A stretch of DNA of 31,662 nt from a virus. This document shows positions 6,102 through 13,102 of the stretch, piece by piece (position 1 is the first letter of the stretch; every line of letters starts with the position of its first letter). The stretch spans positions 1-31,662 of the IMG/VR virus record IMGVR_UViG_3300043570_000593; one strand, written 5' to 3'. The notes below the pieces were generated by a model. That model was not told the origin of the DNA. It did no database searches and worked only from the letters and a program-made list of their open reading frames with translations. Both the position numbers and the translations under genes were made by a program.

Positions 6102-6791
6102 TTACACGCCCGGGCTGGCTTCATCCTCAGACACTAGGTTGGCTTTAATTTCTTCAAGGATGGCTTCTCGGTAATTAGACCGTTCAAAAGCCTCGTATCG
6201 ACTTTCTAGAGAGCCTTGCGGTTTGTCCGAAAATGGAGAAATAGTTAAATTGTTACTTAAACTAAGTAATGTTGGAGTCGAAGAAAACCTCATTAAATTA
6301 ATTGAATCCTCGGTTGAAAACTTAACATAAAATAAAGGTTCATTTTTTGTGAAAGTTATTTTACCTTTTTCTTTAAAAGTAATTATTTCAGCCTCAATAC
6401 TTCTAAACCATTTACCAATATCGTATATTCCGCCTACGAAAGTCCCTTGCCTCATATAACTAGATTTTTCAAAATAAGGTGAGGATACTTGAACCTTCAA
6501 AGATTTTTCGGCAAACATAATTGTTGAAAAACATAAATTAAAAATGTTAGTTTCTATTAATTGAGGAGCCCTCTTGTAATAAATCTCTTTATTATTAGAA
6601 GCGCTAGCAAAACCTTTTTTATAACTTACATAAAAATCCTCGGTAAGATTGAAAGAATATGTGTTACTAAAAAAATCTCTTACCGCTGGACACCCTAAAA
6701 AATTAACTTTGGCTTCGGTAGAGCGTAATCCTTGAAGATGAGAATATACTTTTGTAACTTTGAGGGCAGAAGAATAATATACATTAATCAT
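6102..6791 (-). CDS. B-type cassette protein, copy 2 (229 aa, unknown function)
   Basis: Paralogue of the protein at 7492-8205, although overall identity looks low. Shared landmarks are the start MINVYYSS (MKTVYWSP in the paralogue), a segment GGIYDIGKWFRSIE at residues 120-133, and KNEPLFYVKFSTED at 149-162. The G-G-x-x-D-I-G-x-W-F-R ... N-x-P-x-x-Y-V-x-F pair has the spacing of dUTPase-like motifs 3 and 4, though the key residues are only partly kept. Codon use is very A/T-rich compared with the structural genes around it, a sign of separate acquisition. The start overlaps the stop of its A-type partner as ATGA. Confidence 0.8.
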   Translation of the reverse strand: MINVYYSSALKVTKVYSHLQGLRSTEAKVNFLGCPAVRDFFSNTYSFNLTEDFYVSYKKGFASASNNKEIYYKRAPQLIETNIFNLCFSTIMFAEKSLKVQVSSPYFEKSSYMRQGTFVGGIYDIGKWFRSIEAEIITFKEKGKITFTKNEPLFYVKFSTEDSINLMRFSSTPTLLSLSNNLTISPFSDKPQGSLESRYEAFERSNYREAILEEIKANLVSEDEASPGV

Positions 6792-7492
6792 AAATACTCT
6801 TTTTTTGTTCTAAACTTACCTCTGTATCCATTAACAAAAGTGGACCTTACTAAACTACTTACTCGATTAATGTCTTGTCGTTCTTCGTTCCCTCCAATTT
6901 TCATTTTGTAAGATTCTCTCTTGAAAGGAATAATTTGGGCAATTGGAGTCCCAGCAGGAACAGTTCCAATAAATCCTTCATCTACTAAAAAGGGGAATTG
7001 AACCGGTACTGTGTATTTGTCTGTATCTACCACTCCTTCTAAAATTCTTATTCCACATGCAGGTTGATGCATTGGAGGTATAAATAAACAAGAATAACCT
7101 TTTGGAGTTTTGATACCCCAAGGGTTTCTAAGTTTAGGCGCCCCGCTTTGTAAGAATAAATTCTTATAATTTACTAATTGATGAGGTCCGTGAATTTGAA
7201 TATGTTCTCCGCTATCCCAACCCCAATAATAAGAAGCAATTCCATTTTCATCTCTTTGAACTACTAAATCAGTAAAAGTTTTAATAATGTAACCTGAGGT
7301 AATTGCGTCAAACACAGGCATACATCTTTTAATAGTTTGGTTATCGGCAATCTCTTTATCATCTTTGGCGTTTTCGGTACCAGTTACCATTTCTTTATAC
7401 CAAGCAGGTATAGATTTATTAGCGGAGACAGGAAAATAAGGCTCTGTAATGAAAGTGCTATCATGTTGCAAAGTAAAAATAATTTCTACCAT
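6788..7492 (-). CDS. A-type cassette protein, copy 2 (234 aa, unknown function)
   Basis: Paralogue of the protein at 8205-8939. Shared blocks are SANKSIPAWYKEM (24-34), TIKRCMPVFDAITSGYII (53-70), NPWGIKTPKGYSCLFIPP (123-140), GVVDTDKY (153-160) and AGTPIAQIIPFKR (180-192). I recall similar uncharacterised proteins in cyanophages and other aquatic phages (possibly the family called DUF6065), but I cannot verify the family. The block G-V-V-D-T-D-x-Y followed 20 residues later by G-T-P-I-A-Q resembles motifs 3 and 4 of the trimeric dUTPase fold. The start overlaps the upstream B gene as TAATG. A/T-rich codons set it apart from its neighbours. Confidence 0.82.
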   Translation of the reverse strand: MVEIIFTLQHDSTFITEPYFPVSANKSIPAWYKEMVTGTENAKDDKEIADNQTIKRCMPVFDAITSGYIIKTFTDLVVQRDENGIASYYWGWDSGEHIQIHGPHQLVNYKNLFLQSGAPKLRNPWGIKTPKGYSCLFIPPMHQPACGIRILEGVVDTDKYTVPVQFPFLVDEGFIGTVPAGTPIAQIIPFKRESYKMKIGGNEERQDINRVSSLVRSTFVNGYRGKFRTKKEYL

Positions 7493-8205
7493 TACCCGAC
7501 CTCGTTTCTTTTTATTTGTTTAGTTATTATTTGATTCAACCCTCGTTTATTAAACTTATCATATAAATAAAGTAAAGTTTTTTTGGGCTCGTACAATTTA
7601 TATTTTATACAACCCCAAGACAGTTCTTCAAGTTCTTTGGTCATATAAAATCGTTTTAATTGAACAGGCTCGTCGGTTTCAAATCTTACATAGGCTATCG
7701 GGTCGTTCCGTTTAAATGAAACAGTATTAACATTTGGATTAAGTTGAGTTGCACCTTCTATTGGTCTAAACCATTGCCCAATATCCATAGAACCTCCAAT
7801 GTAATAACCGTCAACTATTGGTTTGTGATAATATGCTGGCATTGAAGTCATAACTAAAGGTTCTTCTGACCAAAATATCCAATTGCCACGGATTGCAAAA
7901 GTATGAGCCTCTATAACTGATGGTTGTTTGATGGCTACAAACTTCATATTTTCGTGATTATTACTAATTGGAATAACACCCAATTCAGTATCTAATCCAA
8001 AAGTAACATCAAAAGGAATTCTTAAAACAAATGTATTTTTTACACTAGCAAGAAAAGCGTGGCATTGGAACCAATTATCTCCATTTGTCTCTTTATTGCG
8101 CCGAGGTAATAAATCTGTTAATAATGAGTCGGGTTCTTCATACATTAATTGAATAGAAGGGTATTGCTCTGTTGGAAAAAAGGGAGACCAATAGACAGTT
8201 TTCAT
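7492..8205 (-). CDS. B-type cassette protein, copy 1 (237 aa, unknown function)
   Basis: Begins MKTVYWSPFFPTEQYPSIQL. The conserved C-terminal half contains IGGSMDIGQWFRPIE (136-150) and FKRNDPIAYVRFETDEPVQL (164-183), shared with the paralogue at 6102-6791. The segment N-D-P-I-A-Y-V-R-F resembles the G-T-P-I-A-Q-V-L-P-F of the A-type partners, so A and B proteins may be distant relatives with the same fold. No catalytic motif can be named with confidence, and there is no signal peptide or membrane segment. It lies between A1 and A2 with TAATG overlaps on both sides, so A and B are probably made in fixed proportion. Confidence 0.8.
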   Translation of the reverse strand: MKTVYWSPFFPTEQYPSIQLMYEEPDSLLTDLLPRRNKETNGDNWFQCHAFLASVKNTFVLRIPFDVTFGLDTELGVIPISNNHENMKFVAIKQPSVIEAHTFAIRGNWIFWSEEPLVMTSMPAYYHKPIVDGYYIGGSMDIGQWFRPIEGATQLNPNVNTVSFKRNDPIAYVRFETDEPVQLKRFYMTKELEELSWGCIKYKLYEPKKTLLYLYDKFNKRGLNQIITKQIKRNEVG

Positions 8206-8939
8206 TATTTATAACTTTTTGTTTGACGCATAAAACGACTATAAAATCCATCCAAGTAACTATCTCGTAGAGTCATTAACATAGAATACTTTTCGAGATT
8301 ACTAGGTATTACCTTATTAATCCATTTCTTTCTTTCAAAAGGTAGGACCTGTGCTATTGGAGTTCCTTTTGGAATGATTCCTTGAAATCCTTCTTTTATA
8401 AAAAAGGGGATATTTCCAGCGACACTAAAATATCCGCTATCAATAATTCCTGATGTGGTTACAAATGGCAAGTCGTTTCTATTAAAAGGATGTGTTACTA
8501 AAACAGAATCTTTCTTTGAAGTTTTAATCCCCCATGAAGCCGACCAAGCAAACATTATTGGATAAGTACCCAAAGGGTTAGGCATACCAAATCCTTGAGA
8601 AGAAACATCATTTATATCTCCTCGTTTTTCAACAACTGAAAATTGAAGAGTTTGATTTGAAAATACATCTACATCTCCCGTAATTGATTGAGTCACTTCT
8701 ATATCCGCTGTTGTTAAAAGTAAGTATCCACTTATCATTGCGTCTCGAAAAGGAACACAAGTTTTTAAATCTTTTTGACCCAAAGCCCTGATAGGCTTAT
8801 CTGAATTATTTACATATCGCGGTAGTTTTTTATACCATTCAGGAATGGCTTCTGAAGCAGGAATTGGATTGCTTTTCACCGCCTCGACATATTTATCGAA
8901 AGGTTGAAAAGTTATTTTTTTAAAAGAAAAAAGACCCAT
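8205..8939 (-). CDS. A-type cassette protein, copy 1 (244 aa, unknown function)
   Basis: The first gene of the A-B-A-B cassette. Landmarks shared with the A2 protein are ASEAIPEWYKKLP (28-40), DLKTCVPFRDAMISGYLL (57-74), WGIKTSKKDSVLVTHPF (136-152), GIIDSGYF (164-171) and KGTPIAQVLPFERK (191-204). The GIIDSGY ... GTPIAQ pair keeps the Asp-x-x-Tyr spacing of dUTPase motif 3 and the G-x-x-I-A-Q of motif 4, but the remaining dUTPase motifs are not evident. The ATG lies inside the 3' arm of a perfect hairpin (8931-8959) and has no clear Shine-Dalgarno, so expression is probably limited or controlled. Confidence 0.82.
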   Translation of the reverse strand: MGLFSFKKITFQPFDKYVEAVKSNPIPASEAIPEWYKKLPRYVNNSDKPIRALGQKDLKTCVPFRDAMISGYLLLTTADIEVTQSITGDVDVFSNQTLQFSVVEKRGDINDVSSQGFGMPNPLGTYPIMFAWSASWGIKTSKKDSVLVTHPFNRNDLPFVTTSGIIDSGYFSVAGNIPFFIKEGFQGIIPKGTPIAQVLPFERKKWINKVIPSNLEKYSMLMTLRDSYLDGFYSRFMRQTKSYK

Positions 8940-8959
8940 AATGAAATCTTATGGGTCTT
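8931..8959 (-). terminator. Terminator-like hairpin covering the start codon of the A1 gene
   Basis: A perfect 10-bp inverted repeat, AAGACCCATA at 8931-8940 and TATGGGTCTT at 8950-8959, with a 9-base loop. On the minus strand the second arm runs directly into TTTTTTCTTTT, as in an intrinsic terminator. The ATG of the A1 gene (8939-8937) is part of that arm. It could end transcripts coming from the fibre genes, sequester the A1 start codon, or both. Confidence 0.7.
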
Positions 8960-8999
8960 AATCTTTTTGAGCAACTCTTTATAGAGTGTTACCTCTTAT

Positions 9000-9392
9000 T
9001 TATAGGTCATCTACTTCAGTTTCGCCTTCAGGGAAGATATACCCTTCAGGACGGAGATGAGCATTACTTTTTAAAAGGTTTGAATCAATTGGATACTTCT
9101 TACCATTTACCGTTTTTTCTTTAATTTTCATTTCTTCAGGCCATTGACCAATCCGCTTTAAATAAGTTTCTAAGTCTGGAAGAATAAATCCTGATTCTTC
9201 GGAATGCTCTGTCCAGATATCATCATCTTTATGAAGAATAATTACATCTGTATCGTTAGTTTCAACATAACGAGTTGTTCCCCATTGTTCGTGAAGGGCG
9301 GTAATTGTTTCTGTGTCGTCAGTATCAACAACAACATGGTTTACAACTTGCCCTAATTCATTAATAAGAGCAACATTTTTAATTGGACTCAT
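9000..9392 (-). CDS. Hypothetical protein of the fibre region (130 aa)
   Basis: The start is taken at the ATG at 9392 (MSPIKNVALINELGQVVNH), since the ribosome site AGGAG lies five bases upstream; an ATG three bases earlier and a GTG at 9413 are less well spaced. The N-terminal half reads as beta strands (NVALINELGQVVNHVVVDTD). The C-terminal half contains YLKRIGQWPEEMKIKEK, TVNGKKYPIDS and RPEGYIFPEGE, and the tail is acidic. I recognise the style from small fibre-associated proteins of aquatic phages but cannot name a function. It is the last gene before the hairpin and the A-B cassette. Confidence 0.72.
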   Translation of the reverse strand: MSPIKNVALINELGQVVNHVVVDTDDTETITALHEQWGTTRYVETNDTDVIILHKDDDIWTEHSEESGFILPDLETYLKRIGQWPEEMKIKEKTVNGKKYPIDSNLLKSNAHLRPEGYIFPEGETEVDDL

Positions 9393-9400
9393 CATATCTC

Positions 9401-10204
9401 CTATTGCCACCAAGTAAGAATAACTGCGCCAGGCGCACCAATTGAGTTCGTACCACCACCAGTACCTTCAGCGCCTGTTGAGGTTGTTAAATCTGTTGAA
9501 ATTCCTCCGACACCGAAAGAACCGCGAATTGGAGTAGCAGAAGTTGAACCTCCAGCAAGTGTTCCGAGAAGTGGAGTAGCCATACCAGCAGTACCAGCAG
9601 GTGTTCCTCCGCCTCCATTACCAGCACCAGTAGTTGCCCAACTACCATCTTGATACATCATCAAACTGGTAGGTCCACTAGCCCCAGTTCCACCAGTTGC
9701 CTGAAGAACGCTTGCAGTTGTTGTTCCGCCAGAGCCTCCAACGTTGTTGCTAGTGACTGCGATATTTCCACTTCCCTGAGGATTACTAGAACCCCCACTG
9801 ATATTACGATTATTTTCATTAACGGTCGTTGATGCTCCTGCCGCTCTAGCACCTGCCGCGCCGCAAGTAATAGTCAGGTTTGAAGTCAGATAAAGTTGTG
9901 TCGCACAAAGACCGCCAGAGCCTCCAGCGGCTGATGAATTGTTAACTGTATTAGCGTTAGCATTTGAAATTGCAACAGTTTGATTATTACCAAAATAACT
10001 GCTCCAGTTGATATTAATAGTGCCTGTACCATAAGTATATAAAGCGCCGCCGCCTCCACCGCCACCAATAACTTGAATGTTTACAAGCAGGGGTTTAGCA
10101 GCACCGTAACCATCAGGCAAAGTAAATGTTCCTGATGTAGTGAACTTCTGATACTTAGGCTGGAGTCCGCCACCACCACCTGAAGGGATTGAACTTGTAG
10201 GCAT
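9401..10204 (-). CDS. Glycine-rich fibre tip / adhesin-like protein (267 aa)
   Basis: Begins MPTSSIPSGGGGGLQPKYQK, with FTTSGTFTLPDGYGAAKPLL and then VNIQVIGGGGGGGALY, followed by long runs rich in Gly, Ser, Ala, Thr and Asn, ending SIGAPGAVILTWWQ. The opening (x-F-T-x-S-G-T-F-T-x-P) and closing (G-A-P-G-x-V-I-L-x-W) strands enclosing a polyglycine-rich centre are typical of receptor-binding tips of phage fibres, where glycine-rich polyproline-II helices present variable loops. It probably contacts the host surface. The start overlaps the upstream stop as TAATG. Low-complexity loops are where host-range variation would be expected. Confidence 0.8.
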   Translation of the reverse strand: MPTSSIPSGGGGGLQPKYQKFTTSGTFTLPDGYGAAKPLLVNIQVIGGGGGGGALYTYGTGTININWSSYFGNNQTVAISNANANTVNNSSAAGGSGGLCATQLYLTSNLTITCGAAGARAAGASTTVNENNRNISGGSSNPQGSGNIAVTSNNVGGSGGTTTASVLQATGGTGASGPTSLMMYQDGSWATTGAGNGGGGTPAGTAGMATPLLGTLAGGSTSATPIRGSFGVGGISTDLTTSTGAEGTGGGTNSIGAPGAVILTWWQ

Positions 10205-10512
10205 TAGACGCTCTCAATTCCGCTAATGTGGAATGAAACGGAAGTTGCGCTCGCTCCACCTGTGATTAGTTTGGTAGTTCCAAGAACTTGCTTCATATCA
10301 ATCACTTGAGTTGTGTTAGCAGCCAATGCCGCTGTTGTTGCAATAGCAATAGAGTCAAACGCCATTGTGAATGTTTGAGCAGAAGATGAGTTATTAGCAA
10401 CAACAACGCTTGTAACAATAGCGGTTGTTGAAGCAGGGACTGTGTATAGAGTCGTTCCTACGGTAGTAGTAGCGTTGCCTCTAAACAAGGCTACTGGTGA
10501 ATTAACTGGCAT
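10204..10512 (-). CDS. Small fibre-associated beta protein, paralogue 1 (102 aa)
   Basis: Reads MPVNSPVALFRGNATTTVGT, then TLYTVPASTTAIVTSVVVAN, and later TQVIDMKQVLGTTKLITG. It is clearly related to the 109-aa protein at 11050-11379 (SLYTVPSATFAIINSVVVCN). The L-Y-T-V-P-A ... A-I-V-x-S-V-V-V-x-N core is a small beta-sandwich-like unit that I know from phage fibre and appendage regions. No enzymatic residues are evident. The ribosome site GAGG is five bases upstream of the ATG, and TAATG coupling joins it to the glycine-rich tip gene, so the two products may act together. Confidence 0.75.
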   Translation of the reverse strand: MPVNSPVALFRGNATTTVGTTLYTVPASTTAIVTSVVVANNSSSAQTFTMAFDSIAIATTAALAANTTQVIDMKQVLGTTKLITGGASATSVSFHISGIESV

Positions 10513-10528
10513 TTCGTCCTCTTTCTCC

Positions 10529-10546
10529 TATGGCTATTCTGCCATA
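10529..10546. repeat. Short inverted repeat next to a ribosome-binding site
   Basis: TATGGC (10529-10534) and GCCATA (10541-10546) form a perfect 6-bp stem with a 6-base loop in the short gap between two fibre genes. There is no U-tract on the minus strand, so it does not look like a terminator; it may be a processing or spacing hairpin, or chance. Confidence 0.35.
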
Positions 10547-10563
10547 AACATTTTACTTTTTAG

Positions 10564-11040
10564 TTAGATTGCCTGCATTATGACGAGCATTTCGCCTGAA
10601 CCAATATCACCTGTAACTGCAAGCGTGCCACCAGCAGTAGGCAATACAAGTGTTCCACCAGCCGATGAAGCCGCCTGAAGAACAGTTTGTCCTGTCGAGG
10701 CTCCAGCAATCGTAATAGAACTTGAAAAGGTTTTATTAGAAAGAGTCTCTGTTCCTGTTACTAAAGAAACTGTTCCTGAAGCGTTAGGTAAGGTGATTGT
10801 ATTATCTGCTGTTGGGTCCACGACAGTAAGAAGTGTTTCAAAGTTATCACTTGTTGAACCTTCAAAGAAAAGACCTGTCGAGCCGATAGTCTTATTTGTA
10901 AGAGTATAAGTTCCTGTTGTTGTTAAAGCGTTTGTATCGATGTAGGTCTGAACATCGTTGGCGAGGTTTGCTAAGTCTAAAGGAATGTTGATTGCGTCCG
11001 TTGAAGCAGGGTAGCGCAACCCACCTGATGTTGTTGGCAT
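10564..11040 (-). CDS. Fibre-type structural protein (158 aa)
   Basis: Starts MPTTSGGLRYPASTDAIN, continues LANLANDVQTYIDTNALTTT, then has two related TLTNKTI / TLSNKTF units, with NTITLPNASGTVSLVTG between them. The P-T-T-S-G-x-L-R-Y-P-x-x-x-D opening and the T-L-T/S-N-K-T and N-T-I-T-L-P repeats are found in phage tail fibre and baseplate-associated proteins. The protein probably forms part of a trimeric appendage. The ribosome site TAGGAGG stands seven bases before the ATG. No protease or chaperone motif is visible. Confidence 0.75.
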   Translation of the reverse strand: MPTTSGGLRYPASTDAINIPLDLANLANDVQTYIDTNALTTTGTYTLTNKTIGSTGLFFEGSTSDNFETLLTVVDPTADNTITLPNASGTVSLVTGTETLSNKTFSSSITIAGASTGQTVLQAASSAGGTLVLPTAGGTLAVTGDIGSGEMLVIMQAI

Positions 11041-11049
11041 TTATGCCTC

Positions 11050-11379
11050 CTAAACGATTTCCACGCCAAAGGCGTTGAATGAAAGACTACCAGATGTCGA
11101 ATAAACTCTTAGAATATCCGCGGCATCCATGGTAATACCTAGAGCAAGTTCTGTGGTTGAGTTGCCGTTTATAGCAACCTCTCGAGCCACATATTGAGCC
11201 AAAGTATCAGCGGCACCATTTTGTGCTACCGACACTCGAAATGTAGTTGCGGTTGAACCTGTATTGCAAACGACCACGGAGTTTATAATAGCAAAAGTTG
11301 CGGAAGGAACAGTATAAAGAGAAGTAAGAGTCGCCGCTGTTGGCGCAGACTGTCCTAGGACTTTATAGGTTAATGCCAT
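11050..11379 (-). CDS. Small fibre-associated beta protein, paralogue 2 (109 aa)
   Basis: Reads MALTYKVLGQSAPTAATLTS, then LYTVPSATFAIINSVVVCNT, then FRVSVAQNGAADTLAQYVA, ending SLSFNAFGVEIV. It shares the L-Y-T-V-P ... S-V-V-V-x-N core with the 102-aa protein at 10204-10512. Proteins of this type lie next to fibre genes in many phages. The ATG is preceded by AGGAG and lies 17 bases inside the end of the 358-aa fibre gene, so translation of the two is probably coupled. Confidence 0.77.
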   Translation of the reverse strand: MALTYKVLGQSAPTAATLTSLYTVPSATFAIINSVVVCNTGSTATTFRVSVAQNGAADTLAQYVAREVAINGNSTTELALGITMDAADILRVYSTSGSLSFNAFGVEIV

Positions 11380-12439
11380 ATTGGTAACTCCTAGTCAATA
11401 ACGGATTTGGTTTATTAGCCGCAGTACGAAGTCTATCAGCCCAATCACGAAGTTGGTTTGTAAACTCGGCGACCGCCAACAAACCATAATTAGCAAAATT
11501 ACTAGCAATCTGAGCGTTTGTGGCTAAGGTTCTTTCTAGGGCGCCGTAGTCAGTTCCTTGGATTGTTCTTTGGCGACTTAGTAGGACATCTGTTAGTCCA
11601 GTAAAGGAATAAACATCAGTAGTTGTTAAAGCGTTACCAATGTTACCAATCAGAGTTCCTACTTGAGCATAAGTCCAAGTGAAAGTGGCGGCTGCTAAGG
11701 CGCCATAGTTTGCATGAGCCGCTGCTACATTTTGATAACTGCCATATTTAGCCGCAAGTGTGTTGTATCCAGTCCGAGATACCACTCCGAGGTCAGTCGT
11801 CTCTCTAAGGTCGGTTGTAGTGGCTGTGTAGGCGTTCAGACGAGTCATACGGTCATAAATTAATTGGATACGAGCATTAGTTAAATTAAGGCTTGGAGTA
11901 ACTACACTTGCATAAGTTCCAAAAGTCGAGGTAAGGCTCGCATAGGTATCAAGGTAAAGATAGAGCCATTGATAGGTCGAAGGGATTGGAAGCGTTGAGG
12001 TAGTTGGAACAGTAGCGGCGGCGTAATAAGTTTCTTGAGTTTCTGTTCTTGTTTTAAGTGGGGGCCATAATTGGTAAGCAACAGGCTGAATATACTCAAC
12101 AAGTGCTTGGTCGGTTCTAAGGTCTGAGATATCAACAGAGGCACCAAGAGAGGAAGGTAGTTGGATTAAATAAGTTCTTCCACCTTCAAAAGATTCCTCA
12201 AAAAGATAGTTATAGTTTAAAGGAGAAACATCAGGGTCGTTTGTTACAGGGACTTGGACACTAAAAGAACCGCCTGCTAAGTCGGTTGTAAGAACTGTCG
12301 GAATAATAATTCTATCTGCGGCAGCATCGATAAGAACTTGGGAAGGATAAATCTTTACCTGTCCAAGTATTGGTTCGCCTTGGAAATCTAAATACTGTCC
12401 AGTTAAAGTTATGAGAGTTATATTGCCCGGTAATGCCAT
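11363..12439 (-). CDS. Fibre / minor tail-type protein with conserved N-terminal domain (358 aa)
   Basis: The first 120 residues (MALPGNITLITLTGQYLDFQ, LGQVKIYPSQVLIDAAADRI, FEESFEGGRTYLIQLPSS) match the N-terminal domain of the 190-aa protein upstream, a beta domain typical of actinobacteriophage fibre or minor tail proteins that attaches them to the virion. The remainder is alpha-helical and rich in Ala, Thr and Tyr, with an imperfect internal repeat (ANYGALAAATF near the middle and ANYGLLAVAEF near the end). It may form a coiled-coil shaft. The start overlaps the stop of a 26-codon membrane microprotein ORF as TAATG. Precise location on the virion is unknown. Confidence 0.75.
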   Translation of the reverse strand: MALPGNITLITLTGQYLDFQGEPILGQVKIYPSQVLIDAAADRIIIPTVLTTDLAGGSFSVQVPVTNDPDVSPLNYNYLFEESFEGGRTYLIQLPSSLGASVDISDLRTDQALVEYIQPVAYQLWPPLKTRTETQETYYAAATVPTTSTLPIPSTYQWLYLYLDTYASLTSTFGTYASVVTPSLNLTNARIQLIYDRMTRLNAYTATTTDLRETTDLGVVSRTGYNTLAAKYGSYQNVAAAHANYGALAAATFTWTYAQVGTLIGNIGNALTTTDVYSFTGLTDVLLSRQRTIQGTDYGALERTLATNAQIASNFANYGLLAVAEFTNQLRDWADRLRTAANKPNPLLTRSYQYGINL

Positions 12440-12519
12440 TACCTATCTCCCCACCAACACGCGATTATTGTAATTACGACAAGACCAATAACCATTTGAA
12501 TAGGCGTTAATCCAAACAT
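12439..12519 (-). CDS. Membrane microprotein (26 aa)
   Basis: A 26-codon ORF that exactly fills the space between two fibre genes: its ATG follows the upstream TAA directly, and its TAA overlaps the next ATG as TAATG. The peptide starts MFGLTPIQMVIGLVVIT, continues IIACWWGDR, and is almost entirely one hydrophobic helix followed by W-W-G-D-R. The exact junctions match the style of the whole operon, which argues for a real gene. Function unknown; a single-pass membrane peptide among fibre genes could be a membrane-active or regulatory peptide. Confidence 0.62.
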   Translation of the reverse strand: MFGLTPIQMVIGLVVITIIACWWGDR

Positions 12520-13092
12520 TTAGAACGCCCTTGAAGGATAGAGAATTCCGTTATCTCCAATGTTACCAATAGAGGTTATGTAAGAATTAACTAATGTTCT
12601 AGCGTTATTTGAGTTCGTGATAGCAGTTGAAAGACCTGATTGTAATGTTGCTAGGAAAGTTTCTACTGCGGCGGCTTTGCCTTCTACGACAGTTAAACGG
12701 TTTTCGTAAGAAGTAAATTCAGCACCGTCAATATAGAGTGCGCCAGTTCCATCGTTGGCTACGGCTGGAGAAACATCTGCAAGGTCCACAGTTGCAACTG
12801 CGGATGGCAGAAGAATATCAAATGAGCGACCACCAACAAATGCTTCTTCTACAAAGTAAGTGAAATCTACTGGAGAGGCATCGGCATCGTCTGTTGCTAC
12901 GAGTTGCTGAGAAAAGGCTCCGTTAGCATCTAGCGTTACAACGATTGTGCTATTCACGAGAATTACATTTGAGGTAACATTTCTTAAAACGGCTCGCGGA
13001 GTGAACTTAACTTGTCCAGCAATAGCAACACCACTAATATCAATGTATGTTCCTGTAACTGTTACAAGACTTAAATTACCCGGAATTGCCAT
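12520..13092 (-). CDS. Fibre / minor tail-type protein, short paralogue (190 aa)
   Basis: Begins MAIPGNLSLVTVTGTYIDIS, GVAIAGQVKFTPRAVLR, and contains TLDANGAFSQQLVATDDADA and VEEAFVGGRSFDILLPSA. This is the same N-terminal attachment domain as in the 358-aa protein downstream. It is followed by a predicted coiled coil (RLTVVEGKAAAVETFLATLQ) and a short tail ending YPSRAF. Such a domain plus coiled coil suggests a trimeric short fibre or an adaptor for a longer one. The ribosome site AAGGA lies seven bases upstream. No enzymatic domain is visible. Confidence 0.77.
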   Translation of the reverse strand: MAIPGNLSLVTVTGTYIDISGVAIAGQVKFTPRAVLRNVTSNVILVNSTIVVTLDANGAFSQQLVATDDADASPVDFTYFVEEAFVGGRSFDILLPSAVATVDLADVSPAVANDGTGALYIDGAEFTSYENRLTVVEGKAAAVETFLATLQSGLSTAITNSNNARTLVNSYITSIGNIGDNGILYPSRAF

Positions 13093-13102
13093 TCGTTAGT
13101 CC

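Noticed and set aside
9661-10068. Minus-strand frames of 63 and 60 codons inside the glycine-rich gene
   Set aside because: They arise from the repetitive composition of the glycine-rich gene read in another frame.
11902-12147. 81-codon frame inside the 358-aa fibre gene
   Set aside because: Out-of-frame shadow; composition is not protein-like.
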